From the NCBI RefSeq assembly GCF_003173715.1, contig NZ_CP029550.1, positions 620,001-684,000 of the forward strand: a DNA stretch of 64,000 nt, in the 5' to 3' direction. The DNA is from Methylobacterium durans. GTDB taxonomy: Bacteria; Pseudomonadota; Alphaproteobacteria; Rhizobiales; Beijerinckiaceae. Positions 43,677 to 55,338 of the stretch are shown here, in pieces. Position 1 is the first letter of the stretch, and every line of letters starts with the position of its first letter. Made by a program: the position numbers and the translations under genes. Under the pieces are notes generated by a model that saw only the letters and a list, made by a program, of their open reading frames with translations, ran no database searches and was not told where the DNA came from.

Positions 43677-44494
43677 TTAGTGGCTCATCATGCAACACAC
43701 CGGAGCTGCCTCTAGCAGATCGCGTGTGACGCTCCCAAAGATCACCTCGCGCATGCGGGAGTGCCCGTAGGCGCCGGCGATGATCAGCTCGGCTGCCTCT
43801 TGTCTCGCTACGGTCATGATTTCGGAAGCGATCCCCCGCGCGGAGCCGGGCGCACCTGCCTAATGCGAGTTATGCCATGCTCTGCAAGGTACTCGTTCAG
43901 CTGGTGTTGGCCGTCGGAGCCCGCCTCGCCACCAACGGTAGCGATGATGACTTCCTCCGCCTCCTTGAGAAAGGGCAAGCCATCCCTGACTGCGCGGCGG
44001 GCCTCGCGTGTGTCCTTCCAGGCAATCACGATCCGTTGCAGAGCGATCTCGTTGACGAAGGGAGGTGCTACAAGCACCGGGCGGCCGAGATGCAAGATCA
44101 ATTCGCCGGGATCGATGCGGCAACACCAATCATGCAAACTCTCTTCATGGTAGCGGTTGACGACGATGAGATCGGCAGAACTGGCTTGGCTGACGAGGAA
44201 CGTGAACGGATCTGCGTGGGCCGAGCGCCAGTGCGCGCGCCCGAAATCGCTGGTTGCGCGGCGAAACTCGGTCTCCACCTGCACCATTTCCTCCACCAAG
44301 GAGTCGGTGGCGGTGATCGCAACTCGCTCGTTGATGTAAGCACCCCGGCCGTAGAGCTGCATCGTTAGGGCTTCCCGCGCGGCTATGCCCAAAAGCCGGG
44401 CTTTGAAGCGTTTGGCTAAGCTTTGAGCCAAGTTGAGTCGGCTGATGGTGTAGGGTCCCGGGTCCAGGGGCACCATCACGCTCGCGAGCGTCAC
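43677..44494 (-). pseudogene. Universal stress protein (UspA), frameshifted near the C-terminus
   Basis: The ORF 43814-44494 gives 226 residues with two Usp-like halves (MTLASVMVPLDPG; PVLVAPPFVNEIALQRIVIAWKDTREARRAV). It ends prematurely after RPAPRGG. The normal end (ASEIMTVARQEAAELIIAGAYGHSRMREVIFGS ... CCMMSH) is in the neighbour frame down to a TAA at 43677-43679. It includes the ATP-binding G-x2-G-like AYGHSRMREVIFGS. A single extra G in the GGGG run near 43832-43836 explains it. Repaired, the protein would be about 272 residues. Confidence 0.85.
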
Positions 44495-45031
44495 GGCAAA
44501 GCTCCATATGCCCCTGCAATCGAATGAGGCAACTTGTATTCTGCCTCCTACATTCCGTATTCGCTAGAGTACTCCTTAGTGACGCACTCGGCTAGTTGCT
44601 TCGGCTAGCACGCTGCATTGTACGCGCTACAGGGTGGAGATCGTTGTCAAGCTGCGGCAACGTCCAGCATGAGGCCGAGCACAAGCGTGTGCCTGCGTAG
44701 TCCCAGAACCGAGAGGCAATTCTCGGCCGGCAAGCAACGCTGGCCCGAACCTAACGATTTACAAGATAAAACTTGAGTAATAACCAATCAAAACGAACAC
44801 ATTGCTTGCTATCATGAATGTCAAGTAGAAATTGCGTATAAAACCTAAAATTAACCGGCTAACACGCTCAAAACTTATGATTAGTACCGTCGCTAATCAC
44901 AGGTAGACATGTAGTTCTACGCAAATATTTTCTCTATCGGCGGGATTAAAAAAGTGTTTACTGACCTAGCGTGAGGAGCGGTAGTAGCTCCCGCTTCGCG
45001 ACCAATCCAAAATTGGACGGGGGTAATAATC
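44495..45031. other. AT-rich promoter region of the giant peroxidase gene
   Basis: Between divergent starts (stress protein and peroxidase), 44755-44960 is strikingly AT-rich for this genome (for example TACAAGATAAAACTTGAG, TATAAAACCTAAAATTAACC). This should carry the promoter of the 7-kb gene. A GGACGGGGG ribosome site precedes its ATG. Confidence 0.55.
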
Positions 45032-48000
45032 ATGGCCACCCAGAACCCGAACTTTACGGTCAACCAGGACGATCTGGCCTATATCCTGAAGCAAATCGTG
45101 ATCGCTGAGCGGGAAACCGCCGGCGAAACCTTGCAGCAGATCATCGGGCCGAATGCGGCAATCCTGCCCTGGGGCCTGCGCCACGTCGACGGATCGAACA
45201 ACAACCTCCTGCCTGGCGGCCAGTTCGTCGGCGCCGCCGATCAGATCCTCCCGCGCCTGCTCGATCCCAACTTCCTGAATGATCAGGATGGGGACACGAT
45301 GCCGTTCGGGCCCGGCATGGCTGTCGACAATACCGATTATGGTTCGGTCGGCGCGCCGTCAGCGCCGACAGTGAACGGTGGCCACACGGGCAACGTGGCG
45401 GACGCGGATCCCCGCATCATCTCGAACCTCATCGTCGACATGTCGGTGAACAACCCGGCCGCGATCGCTGCCTGGTTCGGCAATCCGCTCGCGGTTGCAG
45501 CCTGGGAAGAGGCGCATCCTGGCAAGACGGCGGTCGCCCCGCCGAAGCCCGGTGAGACGCTCGGGGCGAACGAGATCGCGCTCACCAACGAAGACCTGTC
45601 GGTGATCCCGAACCAGTCGCCGGACATCGGCCTCTCGCCGCAGTTCAACGGCTGGATGACCTTCTTCGGCCAGTTCTTCGACCACGGTCTCGACCTCATC
45701 ACGAAGGGCAACAATGGGACGGTCTACATCCCGCTGCAGAAGGACGACCCGCTCTACGTTGAGGGCAGCCACACGAATTTCATGGCGCTGACGCGCTCGA
45801 CCCCCGTTGCCGGCCCCGGCGCCGATGGCGTGATGGGCACGGCGGACGACACGAACCACGAGACGATCAACACGACGACGCCGTGGATCGACCAGAACCA
45901 GACCTACACCTCGCACGCGTCGCACCAGGTGTTTCTGCGGCAATACGCGTTCTCCGTCGACTCCGACGGCGACGGGATCAACGACTCGCACGCTGTCGCG
46001 ACCGGTCGCCTCCTCGACGGCGCCAAGGGCGGTATCGCGACCTGGGGCGAGACCAAGGCCCAGGCGCTCCTGATGCTAGGCATCAAGCTCGACGACTATG
46101 ATGTCCTCGACGTGCCGCTGCTCCGGACCGATGCCTATGGCAACTTCATCCCCGGTGCGCATGGCTATGCCCAGATCGCGACGCCGGACGGCTTCGTCGA
46201 AGGCACGGCTGAGGGCCTCTCCGTGCCGGCGAACGCCATTCGCACTGGCCACGCCTTCCTGAACGACATCGCGCACCACGCCGAGCCGGTGATGGTCGAT
46301 CACGACCACAACCCGGCGACCCCTGCGATCCGCCAGACCGCCGACCTCGACTCCGACCTCGTCGACGACAACAACGCCCTCACCTACGACAACGAGATGC
46401 TGGACTCGCATTTCGTGACCGGTGATGGCCGCGGCAACGAGAATATCGGCCTCACCGCGGTCCACACGATCTTCCATTCCGAGCACAACCGGCTCGTCGA
46501 GGCGAACAAGCAGACAATCCTCGCCTCCGCGGCGAACGGCGACGTCTCGTTCCTGAACGAGTGGCTCGTGAACGACGTGACCTCCGTTCCGGCCGACACG
46601 TCCACGCTCGTCTGGGACGGCGAGCGTCTGTTCCAGGCCGCGAAGTTCGTGACCGAGATGCAGTACCAGCACCTCGTCTTCGAGGAGTTCGCCCGCAAGG
46701 TTCAGCCGGCTGTGAACCCGTTCGTGTTCACGAACACGCCCGACATCAATCCGGCGATCACGGCCGAGTTCGCGCACGTCGTCTACCGGTTCGGCCACTC
46801 CATGCTGACCGACAAGATCGACCGGCTCGACCTGAACATGAGCAAGAGCGACATCGAGCTCTTCGATGCCTTCCTCAACCCGCAGGCGTTCACCGCGAGC
46901 GGCCTCACCGCGGCCGAGGCGACCGGTGCGATCGTGCGCGGCATGTCGCGCCAGGCCGGCAACGAGATCGACGAGTTCGTGGTGAGCTCGCTGCGCAACA
47001 ATCTCCTCGGCCTGCCGCTCGACCTCGCGGCACTCAACCTCGCCCGTGGTCGCGAAACCGGCGTGCCGGCCTTCAATGTCGCCAGGGCGCAGTTCTTCGA
47101 GGATACCGGCAACATCGATCTGAAGCCCTACGACAACTGGCTGGCGCTCGCCCAGAACCTCAAGAACCCGCTCTCGATTGTGAACTTCATTGCGGCTTAC
47201 GGCACGCATCCGCTGCTCCAGGCCGAGACCACGATCGAGGGCAAGCGCGCGGTGGCGCTCGCCCTCGTCATCGGGAGCCAGGAGACTGTTCTGGGCGATC
47301 CGACCACCACGGCCGATGACCGCGTGATCAATGGTGCTGAGGTCAGTGATCGGCTCGACTTCCTCAACTCGACCGGTGCATGGGCTGGTCACGAATCCGG
47401 CCTCAACCTCGTCGACCTCTGGATCGGCGGGCTTGCGGAGCGCAAGACCGAATTCGGCGGCATGCTGGGCTCGACGTTCAACTACGTCTTCGAGAGCCAG
47501 ATGGAGAACCTCCAGAACGGCGACCGGCTCTACTACCTCAGCCGCCTGCAGGGCCTGAACCTCCTGAACGAGCTTGAGGCGAACACCTTCTCGGCGCTCG
47601 CCATGCGCAACTCCGATCTCGGCGACACGACCTCGTCGCACGTGGCGGGCAACCTCTTCGACACACCCGATCTCACGCTTGAGATCGACCAGACGAAGCA
47701 GATCAACATCGATCCGGTCCAGGCCAACGCGATCCTGCAGGCGATCGACCCGAAGGTCACCCGGCATACGCCCGGTGCCGACGTCGACGGCGACGGTCAC
47801 GCGGATGGCGGTTACATCCGGTTCTCGGGCGGCGAGCACGTCGTTCTCGGCGGCACCGAGGGCAACGACACGCTGATCGGTGATCGCGGCATCGACACGC
47901 TCTGGGGCGACGGCGGCGACGACTACCTCAATGCCCAGACCGAGTCCGACCAGGTCTTCGGCGGTGACGGTGACGACATCATCGTCGACCCGTTCGGTGA

Positions 48001-51000
48001 CAACTTCCTGCGCGGTGATGCGGGCAACGACGTGATCAGCGTCGGCGCCGGCCTCAACGTCATCTTCGGGGGCGAGGGCCAGGACTTCATCATGGCCGGG
48101 CTCGATGGCTCGGAGGTGTTCGCCGGCCGCGACAACGACTTCGTCATGGGCGGAAACGGCAACGAGAACCTCATGGGCAATGAGGGTGACGACTGGATCG
48201 AGGGAGGCGATGGGTTCGACTCGCTCTCGGGCGAGAACTCGCAACTCTTCTTCAACTCGACCATCATCGGCCACGACATCCTGAACGGCCAGAACAACGA
48301 CACCGACTATGACGGCGAGTCCGGTGACGACATCATGTTCGAGGGCGCCGGCATCCAGCGCAACAACGGCATGCTCGGCTTCGACTGGGGCATCCATAAG
48401 TTCGACCCGAACGCGGCTCGCTCCGACCTCGCGCTCGGCATCGTGGCGGCAGGCATCCCGGCCGCGGCCGGGTTTGATCAGCAGCAGGACCTGACGCTGC
48501 GTGACCGCTTCGACTCGACCGAGGGGCTGTCAGGCTGGAAGTTCGACGACGACCTGAAAGGATCGGATGCGCCGATCGGCGCGGTCGGTGCCGGCGGTGC
48601 CGAGGTCATCGGCGGCACGATCTTCGACAGCGCCCTCACCGTGGAGGGGGTCGCCCGGATCCACGGCCTCGCGGCGCTCCTCAACGGCATCGACGACAGC
48701 GACGTCGACGAGTTCGGAGTGACGCATCCCGGCATCATCCTGAACACGAGCACCGGTGCGAACATCCTGCTTGGCGGCGGCGGCAGCGACACAATCCGTG
48801 GCCGGGCCGGCAACGACATCATCGACGGTGATTCCTGGCTGAACGTCCGGATCGCGCTCTATGCGGACAAGAGCCGCAGCGGCACGCCGACCATGACGGC
48901 CGAGGGTATGTCGTCTGTCGTGACCGACCTTGCCGGCAACGTGCTTTTCGGCGGCAAGGCGCTCTCCGCCTTGATGCTCGATCGCACGCTCAATCCTGGC
49001 CAGCTCGAGATGGTGCGCGAGATCCTCGACGGGGATCCGACGGATGCCGCGAACGACGTCGCGGTCTACGCTGGCGTCCGGGCCGGCTACACCTTCGGCA
49101 GGAACACCGACGGCAGCTGGACGGTGACCGACACCGACGCGACGGACGGTGACGAGGGCACGGACAAGCTCTGGAACATCGAGACGCTGCGGTTCTCCGA
49201 CCGCGACGTCCTGATCGTCAACCGGCCGCCGACGGGCCAGCTGACCATCACCGGCTCGGAGAACGTGCTCACCGCCAACACGGCCAGCATCGCCGATCCG
49301 AACGGTCTCGGCACCTTCTCCTTCCAGTGGCAGGTCTCGGCCGACGGGCTCACGAACTGGACGAATTTCGGCGCTCCGACGGCCAACCCGAATCTCACGA
49401 TCGGGAATGCCGGCGATCCTCGCTTCTTCCAGGTGATCGCGCGCTACACCGACCAATCCGGCTTTGCCGAAAGCCTGACCTCGAACATCACGGCTCGGGT
49501 CGGCAGCAACACGGTCGGTGATACGATCACCGGCTCGACCGGCCCGAACCTGATCAACGGCCGGGGCGCCAACGACACCCTGAACGGGTCGGATGGAAAC
49601 GACATCATCAACGGCGGGGCCGGCAACGATACGCTGAATGGCGATCTCGGCAACGACACCCTTACGGGCGGCGACGGCAACGACATCGTCAATGGCGGGG
49701 CCGGCGGCGACACGATCATCATCGACATCGACGGCACGGGTGACGGGGCCGACACGCTCTCTGGCGGCGCGGATCTCGACACGCTCTTGATCGTCGACAC
49801 GGGCGCCGGAAACGAGGACCTGAACATCGTCTTCGGAACCCGGATCACCCAGATCGAGGCCGGCGGGACGATCAACGCCGATATCGAGCAGGTTCGCGCC
49901 GATCTCGGGGCGGGGACCGGCGACGGCCTGGTCTACTCGGCCACAAGCTCGGCTGTGACAGTCAATCTCGCAACCGGTACCGCCTCGGGCTTTGCCTCAA
50001 TCGCCGGGATCGAGAACGTGACGGGCACGAACAATGCCGACACGATCACGGGCAACGCGGTGGCCAACGTGCTCACAGGCGGTGCCGGAGCGGACACGCT
50101 CGATGGCGGCGCCGGGAATGACACGCTGAACGGCGGCACCGAAGCCGACACGCTCCTGGGCGGCGCCGGAAACGACACGCTCGACGGTGGCACGGGCGCC
50201 GACATCATGCGGGGTGGAGCGGACAACGACACCTATGTGGTCGATGCAGCGGGCGACGTGGTCGACGAGACCTCGGCCGGATCGTCCGGCACCGACACGG
50301 TGCGGACGGCTCTCGCGAGTTACACGCTCGGAGCGAATGTCGAGAACCTGACCTATACCGGGAACGCTGCCTTCTCCGGCACCGGCAACACGCTGAACAA
50401 CGTGCTCACAGGCGGCAATGCAGCTGTTGGCGACACCCTCAGCGGCGACGCCGGCAACGATATCCTCGACGGCAACGGCGGCAACGACACCCTCCTGGGC
50501 GGGGCCGGAAATGACACGCTCGACGGTGGTGACGGCAACGACACGCTGAACGCGGGGGCCGACAACGACACGCTCACCGGCGGCACAGGCAATGACACGC
50601 TGAACGGCGACGCCGGCAATGACTCGCTCGCGGGAGGCACCGGCAACGACACCGTCAACGGCGGCGACGGTGACGACGTGATCACCTGGAACGCGAGCCT
50701 CCTCGGGCTCACGCCTGACGGCCGCGACGTGGTCAACGGCGGAACGGAAGGCGCGGGAGGCGACAGGTTCGTCGTCAACGGCTCGATCGGCGCGGAGGTC
50801 TTCCGGGTCTATGCCAAGGCGGACGCAGTCGCCGCCGGCATCTACGCGGCTGCGGGCACGGCCGAGATCATCGTGACCCGCAACACCAACGGTGTGAACG
50901 GCGCGGTGACGGCGAACAACATCATCTCCGAACTCACCGATATCGAGGAGATCACAATCAACACCGGTGCGGGCAACGACACGGTGCTGGCGGTCGGTAA

Positions 51001-52144
51001 CTTCAACCCGACCAGCCTGAACTTCAACACGATCACGATCAACGGCTCCGACGGCGACGACACGGTCGACATCTCATCGCTTCAGTCGGCGCACCGGATC
51101 GTGTTCACCTCGAATGGCGGCCACGACACTGTCCTCGGTGCGCTTCGCCCTCAGGACGTGATCGAACTGCCGGCGGGTCTGACGCCCGAAGAGTGCGCGA
51201 TCGTCGAGAACGCGGATGGCACCACCACGATGTCTGGCGGCGGGCACAGCGTCACCTACTCGCGTGGTCACAACTCCGGCCCAGTGACCCACAATCCGGG
51301 TGCGGAGCAGCCTGGGACCACCGATCCGGGTACGGAGGAGCCCGGGACCCCTGATCTGGGTCACGGATCGATGGCGCACCACCGCGAACACTTCGGCAGC
51401 GTCAGCCACGACGGGCACAGCGCCGGGGGCGAGGTCTACGCCCTCTACGACGCCCTGCTCGGTCGCATCTCCGACGTCGACGGGCAGCAGCACTGGACGG
51501 CAGCGCGGGCTGCCGGAATGTCCCTGCACGACATGGCCGAGAGCTTCCTCGGCTCCGACGAGGGCAAGGGGCACCACGGCATGGAGGACGACCGGTCGTT
51601 CGTGGAGTCGCTCTATCGGGTCGCGCTTGGACGTGAAGGCGAGGACGCAGGCGTCGACAGCTGGACGGAGGCCCTCCACCACGGCACTTCGCGCGCCGAT
51701 GTGGCTCTCGGTTTCGCCTTCTCGGAGGAGAACCTCGCACAACTTCGGGCGGACTTCGAGTTCGGCGTGTTCACGGCCGACAAGGATGCGAGCGACGCAG
51801 CTCGGCTCTACTACGGCCTCCTCGACCGAGCGCCCGATGCAGAGGGCCTTGCGGCTTGGACATCCGCAATGAAGTCGGGTCTGTCCGATACCGCCGCGGC
51901 ACAGAGCTTCCTCGCCTCGATGGAGTATAAGGCGAAGTACGCGGACCTCTCGAACAACGATTACGTCGAGATGCTCTACAAGAACGCGCTCGGCCGCGAC
52001 GCTGAGGACGAGGGCTTAGAAAGCTGGACTGCGGCCCTCGAGAGCGGAGCCTCCCGCGCCGCGGTGGCTACGGGTATCGCCCTCAGCCAGGAAGCTCAGA
52101 GCTGCCTGATCTCGCAGATCGAGGAGGGCTGGCACCTCGCCTGA
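45032..52144 (+). CDS. Giant RTX heme peroxidase (peroxicin-like) with DUF4214 tail
   Basis: The 2370-residue protein has no signal peptide, as expected for type I secretion. The animal-type heme peroxidase domain spans about 130-880. [12 protein letters not shown] near 208-219 has the distal His, and [13 protein letters not shown] near 578-590 has the proximal His. RTX nonapeptides (GGxGxDxLx) follow at about 935-1075 and 1495-1900, separated by a beta-rich insert (about 1393-1490, [20 protein letters not shown]). A Pro-rich linker (about 2085-2110) leads to four DUF4214 repeats (2129-2367: [34 protein letters not shown]). The enzyme would be secreted, fold with Ca2+ and make reactive oxidants or crosslinks outside the cell. 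No transporter is in the window. Confidence 0.92.
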   Translation: MATQNPNFTVNQDDLAYILKQIVIAERETAGETLQQIIGPNAAILPWGLRHVDGSNNNLLPGGQFVGAADQILPRLLDPNFLNDQDGDTMPFGPGMAVDNTDYGSVGAPSAPTVNGGHTGNVADADPRIISNLIVDMSVNNPAAIAAWFGNPLAVAAWEEAHPGKTAVAPPKPGETLGANEIALTNEDLSVIPNQSPDIGLSPQFNGWMTFFGQFFDHGLDLITKGNNGTVYIPLQKDDPLYVEGSHTNFMALTRSTPVAGPGADGVMGTADDTNHETINTTTPWIDQNQTYTSHASHQVFLRQYAFSVDSDGDGINDSHAVATGRLLDGAKGGIATWGETKAQALLMLGIKLDDYDVLDVPLLRTDAYGNFIPGAHGYAQIATPDGFVEGTAEGLSVPANAIRTGHAFLNDIAHHAEPVMVDHDHNPATPAIRQTADLDSDLVDDNNALTYDNEMLDSHFVTGDGRGNENIGLTAVHTIFHSEHNRLVEANKQTILASAANGDVSFLNEWLVNDVTSVPADTSTLVWDGERLFQAAKFVTEMQYQHLVFEEFARKVQPAVNPFVFTNTPDINPAITAEFAHVVYRFGHSMLTDKIDRLDLNMSKSDIELFDAFLNPQAFTASGLTAAEATGAIVRGMSRQAGNEIDEFVVSSLRNNLLGLPLDLAALNLARGRETGVPAFNVARAQFFEDTGNIDLKPYDNWLALAQNLKNPLSIVNFIAAYGTHPLLQAETTIEGKRAVALALVIGSQETVLGDPTTTADDRVINGAEVSDRLDFLNSTGAWAGHESGLNLVDLWIGGLAERKTEFGGMLGSTFNYVFESQMENLQNGDRLYYLSRLQGLNLLNELEANTFSALAMRNSDLGDTTSSHVAGNLFDTPDLTLEIDQTKQINIDPVQANAILQAIDPKVTRHTPGADVDGDGHADGGYIRFSGGEHVVLGGTEGNDTLIGDRGIDTLWGDGGDDYLNAQTESDQVFGGDGDDIIVDPFGDNFLRGDAGNDVISVGAGLNVIFGGEGQDFIMAGLDGSEVFAGRDNDFVMGGNGNENLMGNEGDDWIEGGDGFDSLSGENSQLFFNSTIIGHDILNGQNNDTDYDGESGDDIMFEGAGIQRNNGMLGFDWGIHKFDPNAARSDLALGIVAAGIPAAAGFDQQQDLTLRDRFDSTEGLSGWKFDDDLKGSDAPIGAVGAGGAEVIGGTIFDSALTVEGVARIHGLAALLNGIDDSDVDEFGVTHPGIILNTSTGANILLGGGGSDTIRGRAGNDIIDGDSWLNVRIALYADKSRSGTPTMTAEGMSSVVTDLAGNVLFGGKALSALMLDRTLNPGQLEMVREILDGDPTDAANDVAVYAGVRAGYTFGRNTDGSWTVTDTDATDGDEGTDKLWNIETLRFSDRDVLIVNRPPTGQLTITGSENVLTANTASIADPNGLGTFSFQWQVSADGLTNWTNFGAPTANPNLTIGNAGDPRFFQVIARYTDQSGFAESLTSNITARVGSNTVGDTITGSTGPNLINGRGANDTLNGSDGNDIINGGAGNDTLNGDLGNDTLTGGDGNDIVNGGAGGDTIIIDIDGTGDGADTLSGGADLDTLLIVDTGAGNEDLNIVFGTRITQIEAGGTINADIEQVRADLGAGTGDGLVYSATSSAVTVNLATGTASGFASIAGIENVTGTNNADTITGNAVANVLTGGAGADTLDGGAGNDTLNGGTEADTLLGGAGNDTLDGGTGADIMRGGADNDTYVVDAAGDVVDETSAGSSGTDTVRTALASYTLGANVENLTYTGNAAFSGTGNTLNNVLTGGNAAVGDTLSGDAGNDILDGNGGNDTLLGGAGNDTLDGGDGNDTLNAGADNDTLTGGTGNDTLNGDAGNDSLAGGTGNDTVNGGDGDDVITWNASLLGLTPDGRDVVNGGTEGAGGDRFVVNGSIGAEVFRVYAKADAVAAGIYAAAGTAEIIVTRNTNGVNGAVTANNIISELTDIEEITINTGAGNDTVLAVGNFNPTSLNFNTITINGSDGDDTVDISSLQSAHRIVFTSNGGHDTVLGALRPQDVIELPAGLTPEECAIVENADGTTTMSGGGHSVTYSRGHNSGPVTHNPGAEQPGTTDPGTEEPGTPDLGHGSMAHHREHFGSVSHDGHSAGGEVYALYDALLGRISDVDGQQHWTAARAAGMSLHDMAESFLGSDEGKGHHGMEDDRSFVESLYRVALGREGEDAGVDSWTEALHHGTSRADVALGFAFSEENLAQLRADFEFGVFTADKDASDAARLYYGLLDRAPDAEGLAAWTSAMKSGLSDTAAAQSFLASMEYKAKYADLSNNDYVEMLYKNALGRDAEDEGLESWTAALESGASRAAVATGIALSQEAQSCLISQIEEGWHLA

Positions 52145-52177
52145 TCTGACAGCCTCGGATCATTGGTACCTTGAGGA

Positions 52178-52209
52178 AGGGAGTGGTCGGCGAGAGCTGG
52201 TCACTCCCT
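52178..52209 (+). terminator. Hairpin after the peroxidase gene
   Basis: Arms AGGGAGTG (52178-52185) and CACTCCCT (52202-52209) enclose 16 bases, 34 bases after the stop, followed by GCTTTC. A rho-independent terminator is plausible though the T run is short. Confidence 0.5.
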
Positions 52210-52321
52210 GCTTTCATCGCGAAAGGGAAATGTTACCTTTCGAGTCACACTATCCTAAGTTCGTCCTCGACCGCATCAATCAAATCTGGTACTTATACTA
52301 TCTCCGCTGGAGAATGTGACA

Positions 52322-52950
52322 ATGCGTACTCATTCGAGCGTTGCCGTTGTCGCAAATGCATCAGATCAACACCTAAACAGGATTCGAGAAATACTTTGTG
52401 GTGATTGTGCCTGTCTGGAGATAATTGAGTACCAGTCTATTCTCTCCACGATGAATAAATTGAGAGACAGAAGCAATCTGTCGGTCATTTTCTTTCGTTT
52501 GACGGAACCGACAATAAGGCAATTGAATGATCTGAGGACAATCAGAGCACTGTACGGACACATACGTCTCGTTATTATCGCAGATAGCGATCGCCAACGA
52601 CATGTTCTAGCAGCAGTGCAAGCTGGCATGCACGGGTATATCCCAACGCATCTCGATCCTGCCGAATTAATCGGGCGGTTTTGGCGGTCTGGAATGGTCA
52701 AATATACGTACCAGCTTCAATCGCCAATGCAGAGATCATCAAAGAAGAGAGTGTAAACATAGTCTCCGAACAGCCCTACGCGCTTCTTTCGCGGAAACAA
52801 CAGGAAATATTTGCCCTTCTGCGTGGCGGCCTAAGCAATAAGGAGATCGCGCAGAGAATCAATGTTTCAGAAACTGCAATAAAATCGCAAAATAGGGTGA
52901 TATATCGGAAATTGGGCGCGCTGAAGCGTATCGATTTTGTTCATTGCTAG
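52322..52950 (+). pseudogene. LuxR-type response regulator, frameshifted
   Basis: GGAGA precedes the ATG at 52322 (a GTG at 52316 is also in frame). The first ORF has a receiver-like domain (VAVVANASDQHLNRIREIL ... VQAGMHGYIPTHLDPAELIGRF) with the usual LD phospho-site weakly conserved. After RF it goes into a nonsense tail. The family continuation (LAVWNGQIYVPASIA ... LSRKQQEIFALLRGGLSNKEIAQRINVSETAIKSQNR) is in the neighbour frame to 52950. Restoring one T in the TTTT at 52678-52681 joins them. It lies 180 bases after the peroxidase and may have controlled the RTX genes. Codon use is AT-richer than in neighbours. Confidence 0.82.
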
Positions 52951-53033
52951 CGACAAATCGTGCCTCATGGTCAGGCTTGATCTAACCTGACCGTCAGTTG
53001 AGCTAGGGCAACTGAGCGTGCGATCAGCAGGAT

Positions 53034-53092
53034 TATGCAGCAGGCGCATATCTCGGCTTGTCCGTTGGGGAATGCCTCAGCGAACATTTCGC
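53034..53092. repeat. Degenerate intergenic repeat, copy A
   Basis: TATGCAGCAGGCGCATATCT, CGGCTTGTCCGTTGGGGAAT and GCCTCAGCGAACATTT resemble copy C at about 56323-56382 at roughly four of five bases. In translation it reads AYLGLSVGECLSEHF against GLGLFVGVCPSRHI in copy C. It has no start or ribosome site. Confidence 0.5.
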
Positions 53093-53173
53093 TCTTCGCG
53101 GGCGGTGTCCCTTCGCAGTGGATCCTTAACCGGCACCAGGCAACGCTCGGGCTTGACTTGAACGGTCCTGCCC

Positions 53174-53455
53174 ATGCTTGAACATCGCACCACCCCACGC
53201 GCTCACACCGGCATTCCAGGACGCGCCGCGTTCGTGCGCAGCTCATCCGCTACGGTGTCGTGCCTCATCCGCGATCTCTCGCCCTCTGGCGCCCGCGTGG
53301 TGTTCGCAGCTGCCACGCGGGTGCCGGCCTACTTTGACCTCTACATCGGCCAGAGCGGCCCGCACCGAGCCAAGACCGTGTGGCAGCAGCCCGGCATGGC
53401 TGGGGTCATCTTCTCGGCAGGACGAGCAAACGCGCCCGAGATTCTACCCGGCTAG
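53174..53455 (+). CDS. PilZ-domain protein
   Basis: The 93-residue protein has RTTPR near its start (RxxxR) and DLSPSGARV (D/N-x-S-x2-G), the c-di-GMP-binding motifs of PilZ. The rest is a small barrel (YFDLYIGQSGPHRAKTVWQQ). It lies between the RTX genes. A single-domain PilZ protein could link c-di-GMP to surface or secretion functions, but that is inference. The ribosome site is weak. Confidence 0.72.
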   Translation: MLEHRTTPRAHTGIPGRAAFVRSSSATVSCLIRDLSPSGARVVFAAATRVPAYFDLYIGQSGPHRAKTVWQQPGMAGVIFSAGRANAPEILPG

Positions 53456-53623
53456 GGATACCTCGTAATTCGCCGGCTGGGCGTTATGGAGCGTCCGCCC
53501 GATCCCCGCTTCAAATTGGCCTCCAGGCTGACCCAATCGTGATCGCGGTCACAGTCCGCCCGGCACGCTCTTGCCACAACGCCTCATCGCTCGGTGACCC
53601 ATCACCCTGATGAGGAGGCGTCC

Positions 53624-55144
53624 ATGGCTCTGACAGCTGCGCAGATCACCACGGCGTTCGAGAACGTCCTCCAGCGCGCGGCGAGCGCCGACGACGTGAA
53701 CGCGTTCACGGCCGCCTCGCAATCCGGCTTCTTCACCGACGCGCAGATCTACGACTCGATCGTGAATTCGCCGGAGGCCAACGGCAACGTCGATCCGATC
53801 GTGCGCCTCTACCAAGGCGCGTTCGGCCGCGTGCCGGACAAGGGCGGGCTGCACTTCAACGTCGGCGCCTTCGAGGCGTCCGGGCAGAACCTCAAGGCGA
53901 TCGCCGAGACCTTCACGCACGCGGCGGAATTCACGGCCCTGTACGGCGCCGCCGAGACCGTCACCGAGAACTACCTCCAATCGCTCTACGCGAACGTGCT
54001 CGGCCGGAGCGCCTCGGCCGTCGAGCTGCATTCCTGGCTCGAGGCAGCCAACACGCCGGGCTCCGGCGTCGCGTCGCGCGCCGACGTGCTCAACGGCTTT
54101 GCGCAATCGGTCGAGTTCATCGCCCGCTCAGATGCCGCGGTGAACGACTTTCTGTTCAAGGCGGCGCAGGGACAGGACATGTACGGGGCCCACCCGCTCC
54201 TCGGCGGTTCCGAGCACTTCTTCACCCTCACGGGCGGCGCAGACACGCTGTCCGGCACGGGCGGCAACGACACCTACAACGCCGTCGTCAGCGCCGGCTT
54301 CGACGCGACCCTAACCGCGGGCGACGCGATCCAGGACCAGGGCGGCTCCGACACCCTGAACCTGATTGTTCACAGCAGCGGCAGCAGGGCGCTGGTGAAC
54401 GTCGCCGGGGTGGAGACGATCAACCTCGACACCTCGGTCAGCTCAGGAGGTGCCGCCCTGGCTGTGCCCCTGAACGCTGCGGCCGCCACGACCCTCACGG
54501 TCAGAGGCAGCCACGGCGTGAATTTCGACGAAAGCAGCCTGCCCAATGTGACCACGTTCGATGCGTCCGGCGTCACCGGTACGGGGGCGGCCGGCGCCGT
54601 CCGCTTCGATGGGTCGGCGCATCACGATGTGGCGCAAAGTCTGACGATCAAGGGTGGAGCGGGTAATGACGCGTTCGCCGGCGGCTATGGAGCCGATACG
54701 TTCACCGGCGGGGCGGGCAACGATGTGTTCGTGTTCGGCGAGCTCAATCAGTCGACGGCGGCCCACATGGACACGATTACCGACTTCCACCCCAACACGA
54801 TCGGCACGCCGGGAGCGCCGGCCAACCAGGGCGCCGGCCAGCTCACGGCCGCCTACAATGGCGACGTGCTCGACTTCACAGGGCTGTTCACCGGCAAGGC
54901 GAGCGCAATTCAGCTACGTGCCGTGTCGAGTGAGGGGGCCGCTCTGGAGGTCATGAGAGCTGATGTCGAGTTGGGGCACTCGAACACCGCCTTCACTGTC
55001 TTCGACAAGTCGCACAGCAACCTCTACGTGGATGTCGATGTCAACGGCGCGGCCGACGCGATCATCCATCTGGCGGACGTCACCACCATCACCGAGGCCG
55101 CCTTCCGCTTCCACGGCGGCGACTACGGTGGGAGTGTGCTGTGA
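53624..55144 (+). CDS. DUF4214 protein with RTX-like C-terminal region
   Basis: GAGGAGG precedes the ATG at 53624. The 506-residue product begins with DUF4214-type repeats (residues 1-190: IVRLYQGAFGRVPDKGGLHF, YLQSLYANVLGRSASAVELHSW). The middle part has an S-layer/RTX-like beta region (TGGADTLSGTGGNDTYNA). RTX nonapeptides follow near 345-370 (GGAGNDAFAGGYGADTFTGGAGNDVFVFG). The end has the type I-secreted style DTITDF...DVLDFTGLF. It should be secreted and may be surface-attached. DUF4214 is shared with the tail of the peroxidase 2 kb upstream. Confidence 0.88.
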   Translation: MALTAAQITTAFENVLQRAASADDVNAFTAASQSGFFTDAQIYDSIVNSPEANGNVDPIVRLYQGAFGRVPDKGGLHFNVGAFEASGQNLKAIAETFTHAAEFTALYGAAETVTENYLQSLYANVLGRSASAVELHSWLEAANTPGSGVASRADVLNGFAQSVEFIARSDAAVNDFLFKAAQGQDMYGAHPLLGGSEHFFTLTGGADTLSGTGGNDTYNAVVSAGFDATLTAGDAIQDQGGSDTLNLIVHSSGSRALVNVAGVETINLDTSVSSGGAALAVPLNAAAATTLTVRGSHGVNFDESSLPNVTTFDASGVTGTGAAGAVRFDGSAHHDVAQSLTIKGGAGNDAFAGGYGADTFTGGAGNDVFVFGELNQSTAAHMDTITDFHPNTIGTPGAPANQGAGQLTAAYNGDVLDFTGLFTGKASAIQLRAVSSEGAALEVMRADVELGHSNTAFTVFDKSHSNLYVDVDVNGAADAIIHLADVTTITEAAFRFHGGDYGGSVL

Positions 55145-55147
55145 TGT

Positions 55148-55240
55148 CCGAGCCGTCCGGAGCGCGGGCTTGTCCAGCGTCTCAGACCCTACTGGAATGA
55201 GCACGAGGCTTGCGCATGTTTTATGTCGTCATTTGAAGCA
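55148..55240. repeat. Degenerate intergenic repeat, copy B
   Basis: The stretch reads SRPERGLVQRLRPYWNEHEAC in one frame, like SGLERELARHLRTYWNDHALG in copy C. It has no start codon and soon meets a stop. It directly follows the DUF4214 gene. Confidence 0.5.
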
Positions 55241-55338
55241 TATGACTGCTAAAAATCTGAAAGTTTACAGAAACGCCCTTCGTTACGCTCTCCCGGTGTG
55301 CTGAAATTGCTATCAAAACCCACATGGAGAAATGCGCT

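Noticed and set aside
46076..48397. A 773-codon open frame antisense to the heme peroxidase
   Set aside because: It mirrors the GC-rich third positions of the true gene, has no ribosome site or domain, and consists of Val/Asp/Glu-rich shadow sequence.
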